In this document: positions 45,528 through 54,870 of the stretch, in pieces
Layout of the letters: the number at the start of each line of letters is the position of its first letter
Position numbering within the stretch: position 1 is the first letter of the stretch
Assembly: GCF_003234935.1 (NCBI RefSeq)
Contig: NZ_QKSB01000010.1
Location: 54,905-118,904, forward strand
DNA from: Putridiphycobacter roseus
GTDB taxonomy: Bacteria > Bacteroidota > Bacteroidia > Flavobacteriales_D > Crocinitomicaceae
Reading direction: 5' to 3'
Length of the DNA: 64,000 nucleotides
Made by a program: the position numbers and the translations under genes
The notes under the pieces: generated by a model
Told to the model about the DNA's origin: nothing
The model's input: the letters and a program-made list of their open reading frames with translations, nothing else
Databases searched by the model: none

Positions 45528-45543
45528 CTTCAAGCAAAGTAGA

Positions 45544-45580
45544 TTGACCCCACATGAGAATTGTGGTGTCAATTTAGTTT
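45544..45580 (+). terminator. Probable terminator after the M42-type peptidase gene
   Basis: TTGACCCCACA pairs with TGTGGTGTCAA (one mismatch) around a seven-base loop, 16 bp past the stop codon, followed by TTTAGTTTT. Confidence 0.5.
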
Positions 45581-45742
45581 TAAGTCTATGATTTAAGCCC
45601 TTTTTTTAGGTCTGCTTGCTTCTTTTCCAGTCATGCTTTCAACCAATCCATCATTCTTAATAATCGATTTGTAAATTGGACGAATACGGAAAAAAATCAC
45701 ACTAGCTATATTTACTAATGTACAGGTATTTTATGCATCAAA

Positions 45743-46717
45743 TTAATCGTTTAACCACTTCTTAAACTTACCCCATAATGTTGTTGGTGCTGGTGCTTTT
45801 TTTACAGGACTTTGTTTTTTTACCGCTTTTGCAATTTCTTTAGTCTTTTTTTGCCTTGAAGATTTTAACGTCTTTTTTTGAACATTTTCAAAATAATGTT
45901 GCTTCTTTTTTTCTTGCAACAAAACTTCCGCTTCCTCCTTTTTACGAATCGCTCTTCTATCCGCATGTGCCTTTCTGTCCGCTTCTGTTAATGTTCTGCT
46001 GTTGCGTTTTGTGACTTGTTTTACTTTACGATTTTTATGTTGCGCTACCGCCTTTTTCTTTCTGACTGCGGCTTCATGACTTCTTGTTTCATAAATAGTT
46101 TCTGTCACATCTTCCGTTACATCACCATTGGTTACCAAAAATTCAACACTTCTTTTTATGGTAGGTAATTCAATTTTACCAACTACTTTAAAACCATCTA
46201 ACTCAAGTTTAGGCGCTTTAATCACCCCATCTTCCACAATCAATTCTGGTAATTCTTCGCCGTCTTCCCCTACTCTAGCAATCTTTTCTACCACATGTTC
46301 AGTTACTGTCTCCGTTGGTTCTTCCGCATCTATTTCTGCTACAACCGCTGCAGCCGCAACATTTTCAATCTCCTCATCCGATAATGCTATTTCTGCTTCT
46401 GGCATTTCAACGATTTCAATTTCAATTTCTGGTAACTCTACCGATTCCACGACAGTTTCTACCGGTTCAATCGCTTCTGGAACTTCTACTAATTCAACCG
46501 TTATTTCTTCTTCTATTGGCACAGGAACTTCAACAGCTTCTGGTAAATCTACAGGTGGTAATTCCACTTTAAAAGCTTCCATTACTAATTCGAGGGCTAC
46601 CCCCTCAATTTTCGTATTTAAGTCTGTTTCTATAGCAATTTCATGCTCCTTAATTAGGAAATCAACCAATTCTTGAGGTTTTCTTTCTAATCTTCGGGCT
46701 AACTGTCCTAATCGCAT
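45743..46717 (-). CDS. Orphan protein with IF-2 N-terminal-like domain
   Basis: The 324-residue product starts MRLGQLARRLERKPQELVDFLIKEHE and continues to about residue 50 with the pattern of the IF2_N domain found at the start of translation initiation factor IF-2. Residues about 52-160 are very acidic and low-complexity, built from E-V-P, V-E-L-P and E-I-E units. Residues 160-215 form a short ordered part. From 215 to the end the chain is highly basic (Arg/Lys with KKTKEIAKAVKKQ). No G domain follows, so this is not IF-2 itself. An RNA- or ribosome-associated role is inferred from the IF2_N-like start and basic tail. A consensus promoter lies 24 bp upstream. Confidence 0.85.
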   Translation of the reverse strand: MRLGQLARRLERKPQELVDFLIKEHEIAIETDLNTKIEGVALELVMEAFKVELPPVDLPEAVEVPVPIEEEITVELVEVPEAIEPVETVVESVELPEIEIEIVEMPEAEIALSDEEIENVAAAAVVAEIDAEEPTETVTEHVVEKIARVGEDGEELPELIVEDGVIKAPKLELDGFKVVGKIELPTIKRSVEFLVTNGDVTEDVTETIYETRSHEAAVRKKKAVAQHKNRKVKQVTKRNSRTLTEADRKAHADRRAIRKKEEAEVLLQEKKKQHYFENVQKKTLKSSRQKKTKEIAKAVKKQSPVKKAPAPTTLWGKFKKWLND

Positions 46718-46740
46718 AATTGGGGTTTCTGGGTTTTATG

Positions 46741-46770
46741 CAAATATAATAAGGGATTTGAAGTTTTCAA
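46741..46770 (-). promoter_or_regulatory. Consensus-like promoter of the IF2_N-like gene
   Basis: On the minus strand TTG, 19 bp, then TATATTTG, a perfect -7 match, 24 bp upstream of the ATG at 46717. Confidence 0.65.
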
Positions 46771-46839
46771 TTAATTTGCCATATTAAAACATAGCTTTCC
46801 TGAAGAAAGGACCATATTTCAATGGAAGACAAATGTTTT

Positions 46840-48882
46840 TTAATGGACAGTTTCCACTAAACCACTTTTTCTTAACAAGGCTTTAGAATCAGGAGATTTC
46901 CCCCTAAATGCTTTGTAAATTTCCATTGGATGAGCACTTCCTCCTCGCATCAATATATTTTCTTTATATCGATTTGCGACTTCCCGATTGAAAATTCCAT
47001 TTTCTTTAAAGTATTCAAATGCATCAGCTTCTAAAACTTCTGCCCATTTATAACTATAATATCCTGCAGAATATCCACCAGCAAAAATATGTGAAAAGGC
47101 GGTAGAGGTTAAAGTATCCGTCTCACCATCAAATAATTTGGTTTTTTCACCTGCAATCTTTTCTACTTCCAATACTGAATCCGACGGTATTGTTGTTACA
47201 TCATGCCAAGCCATATCTAGTTGTCCCAAACCTACTTGTCGCACGGTTTGGTAGGCACTTAAAAAATTCATGGAGTCTTTTATTTTTTGAATCAATTCCT
47301 CTGGAATACTTTCCCCTGTTTCATAATGTTTTGCAAATAAATCCAAACATTCTTTTTCATAACACCAGTTTTCCATCAATTGAGATGGCAATTCTACAAA
47401 ATCCCAAAATACATTGGTCCCACTCAAACTCTCGTAATAGCCATTTGCCATCATTCCGTGTAAAGCATGACCAAACTCATGGAACAAAGTAGTCACTTCA
47501 TTAAAGGTTAGTAGAGATGGTTTCGTGTCTGTTGGTTTCGTAAAATTACAAACAATAGCTACATGCGGTCTTTCATTCTTACCGTCATATTTATTTTGTC
47601 CCTTAAATGAAGTCATCCAAGCACCACCTCTTTTAGAAGCTCTTGGGAAAAAGTCGGCATAAAATACCGCTAAAAATTTCCCATTTCCATCAAACACCTC
47701 ATAGGTCATGACATCTTCATGGTATTTTTGAATATCTGTTCTTGGCTTAAAGGTGAGACCGAATAACTTATTCGCAGTTAAAAAAGCCCCGTCAATTACA
47801 TTTTCTAATTTAAAATATGGCTTTAAAATCTCATCATTAATTGCAAATTTTTGCATTTGCAATTTTTCAGAATAGTAGGAGAAATCCCAACGTTCCATTT
47901 TCTCCAATAAATCTTCTGTTTTCGCCAAATTTTCAACCTCTGCTAACTCTTCCTTTGCTTTTGGCAACGCATACAATAATAACTCATCCCATAATTCATA
48001 GACAACTTTTGGACTTTTCGCCATACGTTCTTCCAATACAAAGGCAGCATGTGTTTTATATCCTAATAAATTAGCTCTTTCTAATCTTAAACTGCTAATC
48101 TCTTTTATTATTTCCGTATTGTTATTCTCATTATCTAAAAAACCACGACGACCAAAAGCTTCATACATTTTTTTTCGCAGATTTCTATTTTCTGCGTACT
48201 TCATAAATGGTATATAACTCGGATAATCAATCGTGAATAAATAGGCATTCGATTTCCCCTTTTCCTTGGCACTCGCTTTTGCTGCTTCAATAGCACCTTC
48301 AGGTAGTCCAGCTAAGTCTGCCTCCTCCTCAATCCACATTTCGAAGTCATTCGTGTCTTTTAATACGTGCTCACTAAATGTGAGACTCAAAGCAGATAGT
48401 TTGTTGTTAATCTCTTTTAATCTTTCCTTGTCCGCTCCTTTCAATTTCGCCCCATTTCTAACAAAACTTTTTACGGTTTTATCCAATAAGTATGCAGCTT
48501 CACTATTCAAGCTTGAATTATCTTGCTTACTGACCTCTTCTATGCGTTCAAATAGTTTTTCATTTAATAATAATTCCGTTGAAAAAGCAGTGACTAAAGG
48601 AGATATTTCCTGCGCTAAGGCCTGCATTTCTGAAGAAGTTTCAGCGGAGTTTAAATTGAAAAATATACTGGTAATAGTCCCCAATAAATGACCACTTCTT
48701 TCTAATGCTTCAATCGTATTTATAAAATTAGCAGGCGCCTTATTGTCCACAATAGCCGCAACCTCTTCCTTCGCTGTTTCTATAGCTGTTTTTACAGCAG
48801 GTAAATAATGAGCCAATTGAATTTCTTCAAAAGGAGCTGTTTCAAAAACAGTTTTAAATGGCACTAATAATGGATTTGACAT
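46840..48882 (-). CDS. M3 family metallopeptidase (oligopeptidase/dipeptidyl carboxypeptidase type)
   Basis: The 680-residue product has the M3 zinc motif HEFGH (468-472) in TTLFHEFGHALHGMM, with the third ligand glutamate expected about 28 residues on in FVELPSQLMENW. The N-terminus NPLLVPFKTVFETAPFEEI and the C-terminal FSHIFAGGYSAGYYSYKW are typical of the Dcp/OpdA group. No signal peptide is present, so it should act in the cytoplasm on peptides of about 3-20 residues, completing protein turnover. Sequence alone does not tell oligopeptidase A from peptidyl-dipeptidase Dcp. A promoter with TTG-N17-TATCTTTA lies upstream. Confidence 0.94.
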   Translation of the reverse strand: MSNPLLVPFKTVFETAPFEEIQLAHYLPAVKTAIETAKEEVAAIVDNKAPANFINTIEALERSGHLLGTITSIFFNLNSAETSSEMQALAQEISPLVTAFSTELLLNEKLFERIEEVSKQDNSSLNSEAAYLLDKTVKSFVRNGAKLKGADKERLKEINNKLSALSLTFSEHVLKDTNDFEMWIEEEADLAGLPEGAIEAAKASAKEKGKSNAYLFTIDYPSYIPFMKYAENRNLRKKMYEAFGRRGFLDNENNNTEIIKEISSLRLERANLLGYKTHAAFVLEERMAKSPKVVYELWDELLLYALPKAKEELAEVENLAKTEDLLEKMERWDFSYYSEKLQMQKFAINDEILKPYFKLENVIDGAFLTANKLFGLTFKPRTDIQKYHEDVMTYEVFDGNGKFLAVFYADFFPRASKRGGAWMTSFKGQNKYDGKNERPHVAIVCNFTKPTDTKPSLLTFNEVTTLFHEFGHALHGMMANGYYESLSGTNVFWDFVELPSQLMENWCYEKECLDLFAKHYETGESIPEELIQKIKDSMNFLSAYQTVRQVGLGQLDMAWHDVTTIPSDSVLEVEKIAGEKTKLFDGETDTLTSTAFSHIFAGGYSAGYYSYKWAEVLEADAFEYFKENGIFNREVANRYKENILMRGGSAHPMEIYKAFRGKSPDSKALLRKSGLVETVH

Positions 48883-48898
48883 ATGCTTAATTTTGCCA

Positions 48899-48926
48899 TA
48901 AAGATAATCACTATTCCATATACCAA
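48899..48926 (-). promoter_or_regulatory. Putative promoter of the M3 peptidase gene
   Basis: On the minus strand TTG, 17 bp, then TATCTTTA (one mismatch from TAnnTTTG), 16 bp upstream of the ATG. Confidence 0.45.
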
Positions 48927-49063
48927 TTATTAATTTATGTTATTTGATGGTGATAAATGAAATTAAATTGTAAATCTATACCTGAAAAAATGGATTTAAT
49001 AAAAAAGGAATAAGACATGACACTTGGAATAGCCTTGGAAATAATTTTGTGAAACTAATTTGC

Positions 49064-51778
49064 CTACTCTTCCTCCCCAAATAAATCAGGTTGGCTATCG
49101 TCCTTGATGTCTTTAATTGGACTAGACTTCTTTTTATCTGTCATATCCCATTCTACTTCAATCGGACCTTCATCCTCACTGTCAGACTCTGCATCTTCAC
49201 TTTCGGCCTCTTCCGCTGTCTTTACATCTTCAGGCCAAGGAATTCCACCACTAATTTCATGCGTCAATTCAATTTCCTTTACTTTTAACTTAGTCAATTG
49301 ATTCCCCAAACTCTTCATGCCTTTTATATCTATAAATTCCGCCAAGTTCAAATCCTTATCTGGTAAGTCTTTGGTTTCTCTAAGGCGTTTGTTATAAATA
49401 ATTTTAATTACGGGCTCATAGCTGGTTGAAACAATATCCAATTTGGAGTTTTCATGCTCCGTAATAAAGGATACTTTCTTATCAGAACGGGTTTCAATTA
49501 CAAATCGTTTTACATAGTGAAGCTCCTTCTCGCCATCAAAATACACAGTACTTATGGGTCTATCTGGATGCCATTTTTCTACATGAATTAAATCGTCATC
49601 AAAGTGATTAGAAATATCGAAGTTGGTCAAACGATAAGCCCCGGAAGCATATAAACTCAATATTTTATCATCTCCCTTAAACTGACCTAAATAAGTACCT
49701 CTTTTATCTACATTTAACCTAGCAACCGTTGGATCAAACCAAATTTTTCTGGCTGCTAAAGTAGATGGTCCAACTTCTTTTTGAACTATTTTTGAAACAA
49801 TTTCTTTAGTCACTCTATTTCCTGCCGATCCTCTTCCTTTTATCAACAAACTTCCAAAATCAATTTCAAATTTGATGCGTTTTAAATGTGGACGTGGACG
49901 TAAGTGAACAGTCACCACTTCTTGCTCTCCATTTGGATGAAAAGAGAAATAATAAACCTTAGAGCCTTTTGTGCCTTTCGTTAAATCATATTCCTTATCC
50001 CTTGTAATCGACTTAACATTAAATCGCTTCATCATTGTAGGACCATTCGGCCCATCACGATAAATTAAATGATAAATGGTACGGCTATCGTTCTTTTTGA
50101 AAACGGCCGTATGGATAATACCTTTACCGACAAATTTTTTGTCACTAATTTTAGTGACCATCATTTTACCTGTTGCAAAAAATACAATAATGTCATCAAT
50201 ATCACTACAATCTTGTACGTAATCATCCTTCTTTAAATTGTATCCGATAAAACCTTCCTCTTTATTGACATACAATTTCTTATTTGCAACAATTACTTTT
50301 CTTGCGGCAATATTATCAAAAGTCCTAATTTCAGTTTTACGTTCTTTTCCTTCCGAAAACTTCTCTTTTAAATCTTTAAAGTAAGCTATAGCGTATTCAA
50401 TAAGATTGGCCAAGTGATGCTCTACTTCTTTTAACTCAGCTTCAAGTGACTGAATGTAAGTATCTGCTTTGTCAGCGTCATGCTTCGTAATTCTCCGCAT
50501 TCTCAACTCCAACAATTTCTTTACATCTTCATCCGTAACCGCTCTTGCCAAATGTTTGATGTGTGGCTTTAAGAGCTCATGCGTAATTTCAATGGCCTCT
50601 TCATAAGTTCTGCCGTCAAAATCAATGTATATTTTTTGTTCGATAAAAATCTTTTCAAGACTTGAGAAATGCCATAATTCTAACAATTCCGCTTTTCTAA
50701 TCTCTAATTCCTTTTTTAACAAACCAACCGTTTGATTGGTCGAAATTTTTAATATTTCATTTACCCCAATAAAGTGAGGTTTATCATCCCAAATAACTGA
50801 TGTATTCGGTGAAATAGACATCTCACAATTAGTGAATGCATATAGTGCGTCAATGGTTTTATCCGGAGAAACGCCAGTAGCTAAATGGATCAATATTTCC
50901 ACTACCGCTGCAGTATTGTCTTCAATTTTTTTTATCTTAATTTTACCCTTATCATTCGCTTTCAATATAGAGTCAATTAAAGTAGAAGTATTGGTGCCAA
51001 AAGGTATCTCATCAATCACTATTGTTTTTGAATCTTCCTTTCTAATTTTTGCCCTTACTCTTACTTTACCTCCCCTTAATCCGTCGTTGTACCCTGAAAA
51101 ATCAGCCATTCCACCATTTTGAAAATCTGGTAAAATATTGGTTTTCTTTCCCCGCAATACATCAATAGATGCATCAATCAATTCGATAAAATTATGGGGC
51201 ATGATTTTACAGGCCATCCCTACTGCAATTCCTTCCGCACCTTGTGCTAATAACAAAGGGAATTTAACGGGTAATAAAATGGGCTCATTATTTCTTCCAT
51301 CATAGGAAGGTGTCCAATCCGTTGTTTTAGGATTAAACACAACGTGCTTTGCAAACTTAGACAATCTTGCCTCAATATATCTTGGTGCCGCCGCAGAATC
51401 ACCGGTAAGGGTATTACCCCAGTTCCCTTGCATGTCAATCAACAGTTCTTTTTGACCAACTTGTACCATGGCATCTCCAATAGACGCATCACCATGAGGG
51501 TGATACTTCATGGTATTTCCAATAATGTTCGCTACTTTATTATAACGTCCATCATCTAATTCCTTCATGGAATGCATAATTCTTCTTTGAACAGGCTTAA
51601 AACCATCCAATAAAGCAGGTACCGCTCTTTCTAAAATTACGTAGGAAGCATAGTCCAAAAACCATTCTTCATACATCCCTGACAAAGGAATGACATTACT
51701 GTCCTCTTCCGAATTTGAATCCATGTCTCCATCATTCAATTCTTCATTTTCATTAATATCATCAATCTCTTCTGCCAT
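49064..51778 (-). CDS. parC: DNA topoisomerase IV subunit A (ParC-type)
   Basis: I start at the ATG at 51778 (904 residues, MAEEIDDINENEE), since an upstream ATG at 51829 lies ahead of a perfect promoter box at 51799-51806. The breakage-reunion core includes SYVILERAVPALLDGFKPVQRRIM, YHPHGDAS and the catalytic tyrosine Tyr134 in AAPRYIEAR. A coiled coil and a divergent C-terminal domain follow, and the tail is strongly acidic (EEAESEDAESDSEDEG). Bacteroidota ParC proteins have this type of N- and C-terminal extension. Together with ParE (not in this window) it decatenates chromosomes. GyrA is the main alternative; no canonical GyrA-box was seen. Confidence 0.92.
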   Translation of the reverse strand: MAEEIDDINENEELNDGDMDSNSEEDSNVIPLSGMYEEWFLDYASYVILERAVPALLDGFKPVQRRIMHSMKELDDGRYNKVANIIGNTMKYHPHGDASIGDAMVQVGQKELLIDMQGNWGNTLTGDSAAAPRYIEARLSKFAKHVVFNPKTTDWTPSYDGRNNEPILLPVKFPLLLAQGAEGIAVGMACKIMPHNFIELIDASIDVLRGKKTNILPDFQNGGMADFSGYNDGLRGGKVRVRAKIRKEDSKTIVIDEIPFGTNTSTLIDSILKANDKGKIKIKKIEDNTAAVVEILIHLATGVSPDKTIDALYAFTNCEMSISPNTSVIWDDKPHFIGVNEILKISTNQTVGLLKKELEIRKAELLELWHFSSLEKIFIEQKIYIDFDGRTYEEAIEITHELLKPHIKHLARAVTDEDVKKLLELRMRRITKHDADKADTYIQSLEAELKEVEHHLANLIEYAIAYFKDLKEKFSEGKERKTEIRTFDNIAARKVIVANKKLYVNKEEGFIGYNLKKDDYVQDCSDIDDIIVFFATGKMMVTKISDKKFVGKGIIHTAVFKKNDSRTIYHLIYRDGPNGPTMMKRFNVKSITRDKEYDLTKGTKGSKVYYFSFHPNGEQEVVTVHLRPRPHLKRIKFEIDFGSLLIKGRGSAGNRVTKEIVSKIVQKEVGPSTLAARKIWFDPTVARLNVDKRGTYLGQFKGDDKILSLYASGAYRLTNFDISNHFDDDLIHVEKWHPDRPISTVYFDGEKELHYVKRFVIETRSDKKVSFITEHENSKLDIVSTSYEPVIKIIYNKRLRETKDLPDKDLNLAEFIDIKGMKSLGNQLTKLKVKEIELTHEISGGIPWPEDVKTAEEAESEDAESDSEDEGPIEVEWDMTDKKKSSPIKDIKDDSQPDLFGEEE

Positions 51779-51798
51779 GTTTTTCTGTTGAACGCGAA

Positions 51799-51806
51799 CA
51801 AAAATA
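51799..51806 (-). promoter_or_regulatory. Putative -7 element of parC
   Basis: The minus strand reads TATTTTTG, a perfect TAnnTTTG match 20 bp upstream of the ATG at 51778. It decides the start choice. Confidence 0.5.
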
Positions 51807-51889
51807 ATAAACCTCTTCATTCTCTCCACATATACACTTGTGGAGTTATTAACATGTTATTTTTATTTTTTCATGTTATCTTCGTCCCA

Positions 51890-53143
51890 ATGAATTTTTA
51901 CTTGCAAAAATATGGGTTTCAGAACCCAGTAATTAATCACGTCCCTTCTGTAAATCTTGAGACAATCGTAGTAATACCATGCTTTAACGAACCTGACATT
52001 ATCCCTTCTTTAAATGCATTAAACAATGCAGACCAACCAAATGCTGGTGTGGAAATATTAATCGTAATTAATCACGGAGAAATTCATTCTGAAGAAATTA
52101 AAGCGCAAAATGCCAAAACAATTGCCCAAATTGAAGAGTGGAAGTCAAAAACGCTGTTAAACTTTCCTTTTTTCATTCTTAAAGCCTTTGATTTACCTAA
52201 AAAACATGCAGGTGTTGGATTGGCTCGAAAAATAGGAATGGATGAAGCTGTTGCCCGCTTCCATCAAATTCAAAAGGACGGTATAATACTTTGCTTTGAT
52301 GCCGACGCAATTTGTGAACCAAACTATTTTTTGAACATTGAAAAACATTTTATAAAAAATCCTAAGTCACCTGGTGCAGCTCTCAAATTTGCACATCCAT
52401 TGGAAGGAAATGAATACGAAGAAAAAGTATATCAAGGTATTGTTTACTACGAACTTTTCCTCCGCTATTATAACCAAGGACTAAAATATGCCAATTTACC
52501 ATTTGCTTTTCATACTGTTGGGTCGAGTATGGCGGTCCGCTCTAGTGCCTATCAAAAACAAGGTGGCATGAATAAACGCAAAGCGGGTGAAGATTTTTAT
52601 TTTTTACATAAAATTATTGCCCTAGGTAATTTTATGGAAATTAATGACACTTGCGTTATTCCTTCTCCCAGAACTTCAGATCGCGTACCTTTTGGTACAG
52701 GAAAAGCAATTAATGATTGGATGGAAACTGAAATGGATGATTACTTAACTTATGACGTAAGGATATGGGATCTTTTAAGGGAGTTTGTCCAAACAATTCC
52801 CTTACTATTTGAAGGGAAATTGGAAAATACCCCATTTTATAAAAATCCAATTCACCAATACTTCATTAAATTCCTAGAGATAAATAACTTTCAAGAAGAT
52901 TTGCAGGGTATATTAAAAAACTCAACGGATATCCATTCGTTTATTAAACGATTCTACGCGTGGCTAAGTGCTTTTAGAATTCTAAAACTAGTACATTACT
53001 TAAGGGATGAACAATTTGCCAACCAACCAATATTTGAACAAGCTAAAGGCATGGCCTTAAGAAATAATTTTTATGCGGATGAGGCGGATGAAAAAGCCCT
53101 TTTAATCAGGTATAGGGAGCATGAAGCAAATCATCATTCGTAA
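51890..53143 (+). CDS. Family 2-type glycosyltransferase
   Basis: I start at the ATG at 51890 (417 residues, MNFYLQKYGF), because the upstream 34 codons from 51788 run through the divergent parC promoter region, and a near-consensus box TATCTTCG lies at 51877-51884. The GT-A fold is shown by TIVVIPCFNEPDIIPSL, a DxD motif at Asp137-Asp139 (CFDADAICEPNY) and the acceptor-side sequence VGSSMAVRSSAY...RKAGEDFYFL, whose GED is the usual catalytic-base region. No membrane helix is seen, so it is cytoplasmic or peripheral. The sugar donor and acceptor are unknown. It overlaps the convergent hydrolase gene by ten bases. Confidence 0.85.
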   Translation: MNFYLQKYGFQNPVINHVPSVNLETIVVIPCFNEPDIIPSLNALNNADQPNAGVEILIVINHGEIHSEEIKAQNAKTIAQIEEWKSKTLLNFPFFILKAFDLPKKHAGVGLARKIGMDEAVARFHQIQKDGIILCFDADAICEPNYFLNIEKHFIKNPKSPGAALKFAHPLEGNEYEEKVYQGIVYYELFLRYYNQGLKYANLPFAFHTVGSSMAVRSSAYQKQGGMNKRKAGEDFYFLHKIIALGNFMEINDTCVIPSPRTSDRVPFGTGKAINDWMETEMDDYLTYDVRIWDLLREFVQTIPLLFEGKLENTPFYKNPIHQYFIKFLEINNFQEDLQGILKNSTDIHSFIKRFYAWLSAFRILKLVHYLRDEQFANQPIFEQAKGMALRNNFYADEADEKALLIRYREHEANHHS

Positions 53144-54171
53144 AGAGAAATAAATCCTATAATTTCATTCGTAAATTTTTCAGGTTCATTTATCATGGGC
53201 GAATGTCCAGAGTGTTCGAAAAAAACCAATTTCTTATTGGATGAACCTACCTTGTTAAACGCATCAATACCCAATGCTGGAGGTACTACAAAATCATATT
53301 TCCCCCAAAGAAATTGTGCGGGTATTTTAACCTTATAAAGAAATTCACTGGTTGGGTTTTCTTTTGAATCATTATTCAATACACCATTAACCAAACTATT
53401 ATTTGTTAAAATACTAAGACTATTAATAGGTGAGTTAAAAAAGGAATACCCTGCCGTTGAATTGTCTTCAGGACGTTCAATTTCCTTTAGCTTTTGTTCC
53501 GCTTCAAAACCTTTTTGATTCAAGTATAATTCATCTGCAAAAGTAATATTTAAGGTATCTATTACTTTTACACTATCCAGCACTTCTTGCCAAAATCCTA
53601 CTTCATGGTTTTTTGCAACTTGTGCTTCCCCTACAGTTTTAAAAAGTCGAATGGCTTCTAAATTATTTTGTGCAAAATCGTTTACGCCATCCACTTCAAT
53701 CCAACCTTTTAATTCTTCCTGAATTGCCGTGTTTACTAAAACATGTGAAGAAGTAATCCCACCCCAACTGTGTCCTAATAAAAACAAACTAATATCATCT
53801 CCATACTTTAATTTTAAAAATTTAGTTAAAGCATATACATCTTTTGAATTTTGTGTCAAAGTTAAGTCGCTCTCCGAATAGCTTCCTTGTGAAGCACCAT
53901 TCCCACGTTGGTCCATATATACTATAGCATATTTTTCTTCTAAAATTTCTGAATACCTACCTCCATTATATGCCGTGCCACTTCCGCCTGGACCACCATG
54001 CAATAACAATATAAAGGTCTTACTTGCCAAATTACCATTCACCTCCACCGCTAAATCTGCACCATCATTTCTAAACATAAAACGGGCGTACGTAGCCGTC
54101 TCTTGCTTGGTACAGGAAACAATTAAAAGCCCCATGATTACCATGCTTAAATACAAGTTAATTTTTTTCAT
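53134..54171 (-). CDS. Alpha/beta hydrolase lipoprotein, proline iminopeptidase-like
   Basis: The 345-residue product has a lipoprotein signal (MKKINLYLSMVIMGLLIVSC). The fold shows the oxyanion-loop LLHGGPGGSG typical of prolyl iminopeptidases, the MDQRGNGAS element, the nucleophile elbow GHSWGG with catalytic serine, a late acid in WGKYDFVVP and the catalytic histidine in HSGHSP. It is likely a membrane-anchored peptidase or esterase in the periplasm or on the surface. The gene follows the small exported protein at 54177 by five bases, so the two form an operon. Confidence 0.9.
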   Translation of the reverse strand: MKKINLYLSMVIMGLLIVSCTKQETATYARFMFRNDGADLAVEVNGNLASKTFILLLHGGPGGSGTAYNGGRYSEILEEKYAIVYMDQRGNGASQGSYSESDLTLTQNSKDVYALTKFLKLKYGDDISLFLLGHSWGGITSSHVLVNTAIQEELKGWIEVDGVNDFAQNNLEAIRLFKTVGEAQVAKNHEVGFWQEVLDSVKVIDTLNITFADELYLNQKGFEAEQKLKEIERPEDNSTAGYSFFNSPINSLSILTNNSLVNGVLNNDSKENPTSEFLYKVKIPAQFLWGKYDFVVPPALGIDAFNKVGSSNKKLVFFEHSGHSPMINEPEKFTNEIIGFISLYE

Positions 54172-54176
54172 ATTGG

Positions 54177-54788
54177 TTACTTAAAGTGATAAATAAATTC
54201 AATTTCTAAAGCGCCATTAAATACAAAACCATAGCTATACGAAAGAACTTGTAGGTTTGGCTTCAGCTGAAGCTTAATCGGGAAATTACTTTTCAAACTA
54301 AAATCACGACCAACATACGGAGAGAAACTGTAAACTATTCCTCCAGAACCTGCAAATAATATCTTTTCAATTTCATTATCTACTATCGCATAAGTGTCCG
54401 TTTTATAATCTCGATATAAATAACCAACCGAAATGTCTGCGCCATAAAGCCAGCCCTTTCTCATCTTCATCCGCTCATAACCTAGACCTATATTTCCAAA
54501 CCACCCATTGTGATTGTTAGCAAAACTATACGCCCCAATGGAAACTTTTCCATAATATGTTCTACGTTTCACTTTGTTTCCTTTTTTTTCCTGAAAACGT
54601 GTAAATTTTCTTTCCTTGGATTTTTCTTTGGTCACTAAATCATAATATCCGCCTAGTTTTAACCCTGGATGAATTGCGTTATCGCCATATATACTAAAAG
54701 ATACTGCAAATGGACTGCCCACTTCATTTTGTGAAAAAGCCAAGTGATAGTAATGCGATATTAAAAACACCAAAAATATTTTTTTCAT
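54177..54788 (-). CDS. Exported hypothetical protein, beta-barrel-like
   Basis: The 203-residue product has a signal peptide (MKKIFLVFLISHYYHLAFS-Q). It contains alternating strands (SVSFSIYGDNAIHPGLKLGGYYDL broken at N; WFGNIGLGYERM; GADISVGYLYRDY) and ends GALEIEFIYHFK, with a terminal aromatic-rich strand as in outer-membrane barrels. I recognise no family. It is the first gene of a likely two-gene operon with the hydrolase lipoprotein. A one-mismatch -7 box (TAATTTTA) lies about 20 bp upstream. Confidence 0.72.
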   Translation of the reverse strand: MKKIFLVFLISHYYHLAFSQNEVGSPFAVSFSIYGDNAIHPGLKLGGYYDLVTKEKSKERKFTRFQEKKGNKVKRRTYYGKVSIGAYSFANNHNGWFGNIGLGYERMKMRKGWLYGADISVGYLYRDYKTDTYAIVDNEIEKILFAGSGGIVYSFSPYVGRDFSLKSNFPIKLQLKPNLQVLSYSYGFVFNGALEIEFIYHFK

Positions 54789-54870
54789 AAAAAATGGTTT
54801 AGCAGGTAAAATTAGTATTATATCTACAATAAATACAAGTGTTTGGAATAGGAAATATTATATTTACCAA

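Noticed and set aside
46128..46676. A 182-codon plus-strand frame rich in Ser/Thr
   Set aside because: It is the antisense of the E/V/P low-complexity part of the IF2_N-like gene; its composition follows from that repeat.
46600..46717. IF2_N-like gene as a truncated infB
   Set aside because: The acidic and basic parts form one continuous 324-codon frame with its own promoter and no trace of G-domain motifs nearby, so it is not a broken infB.
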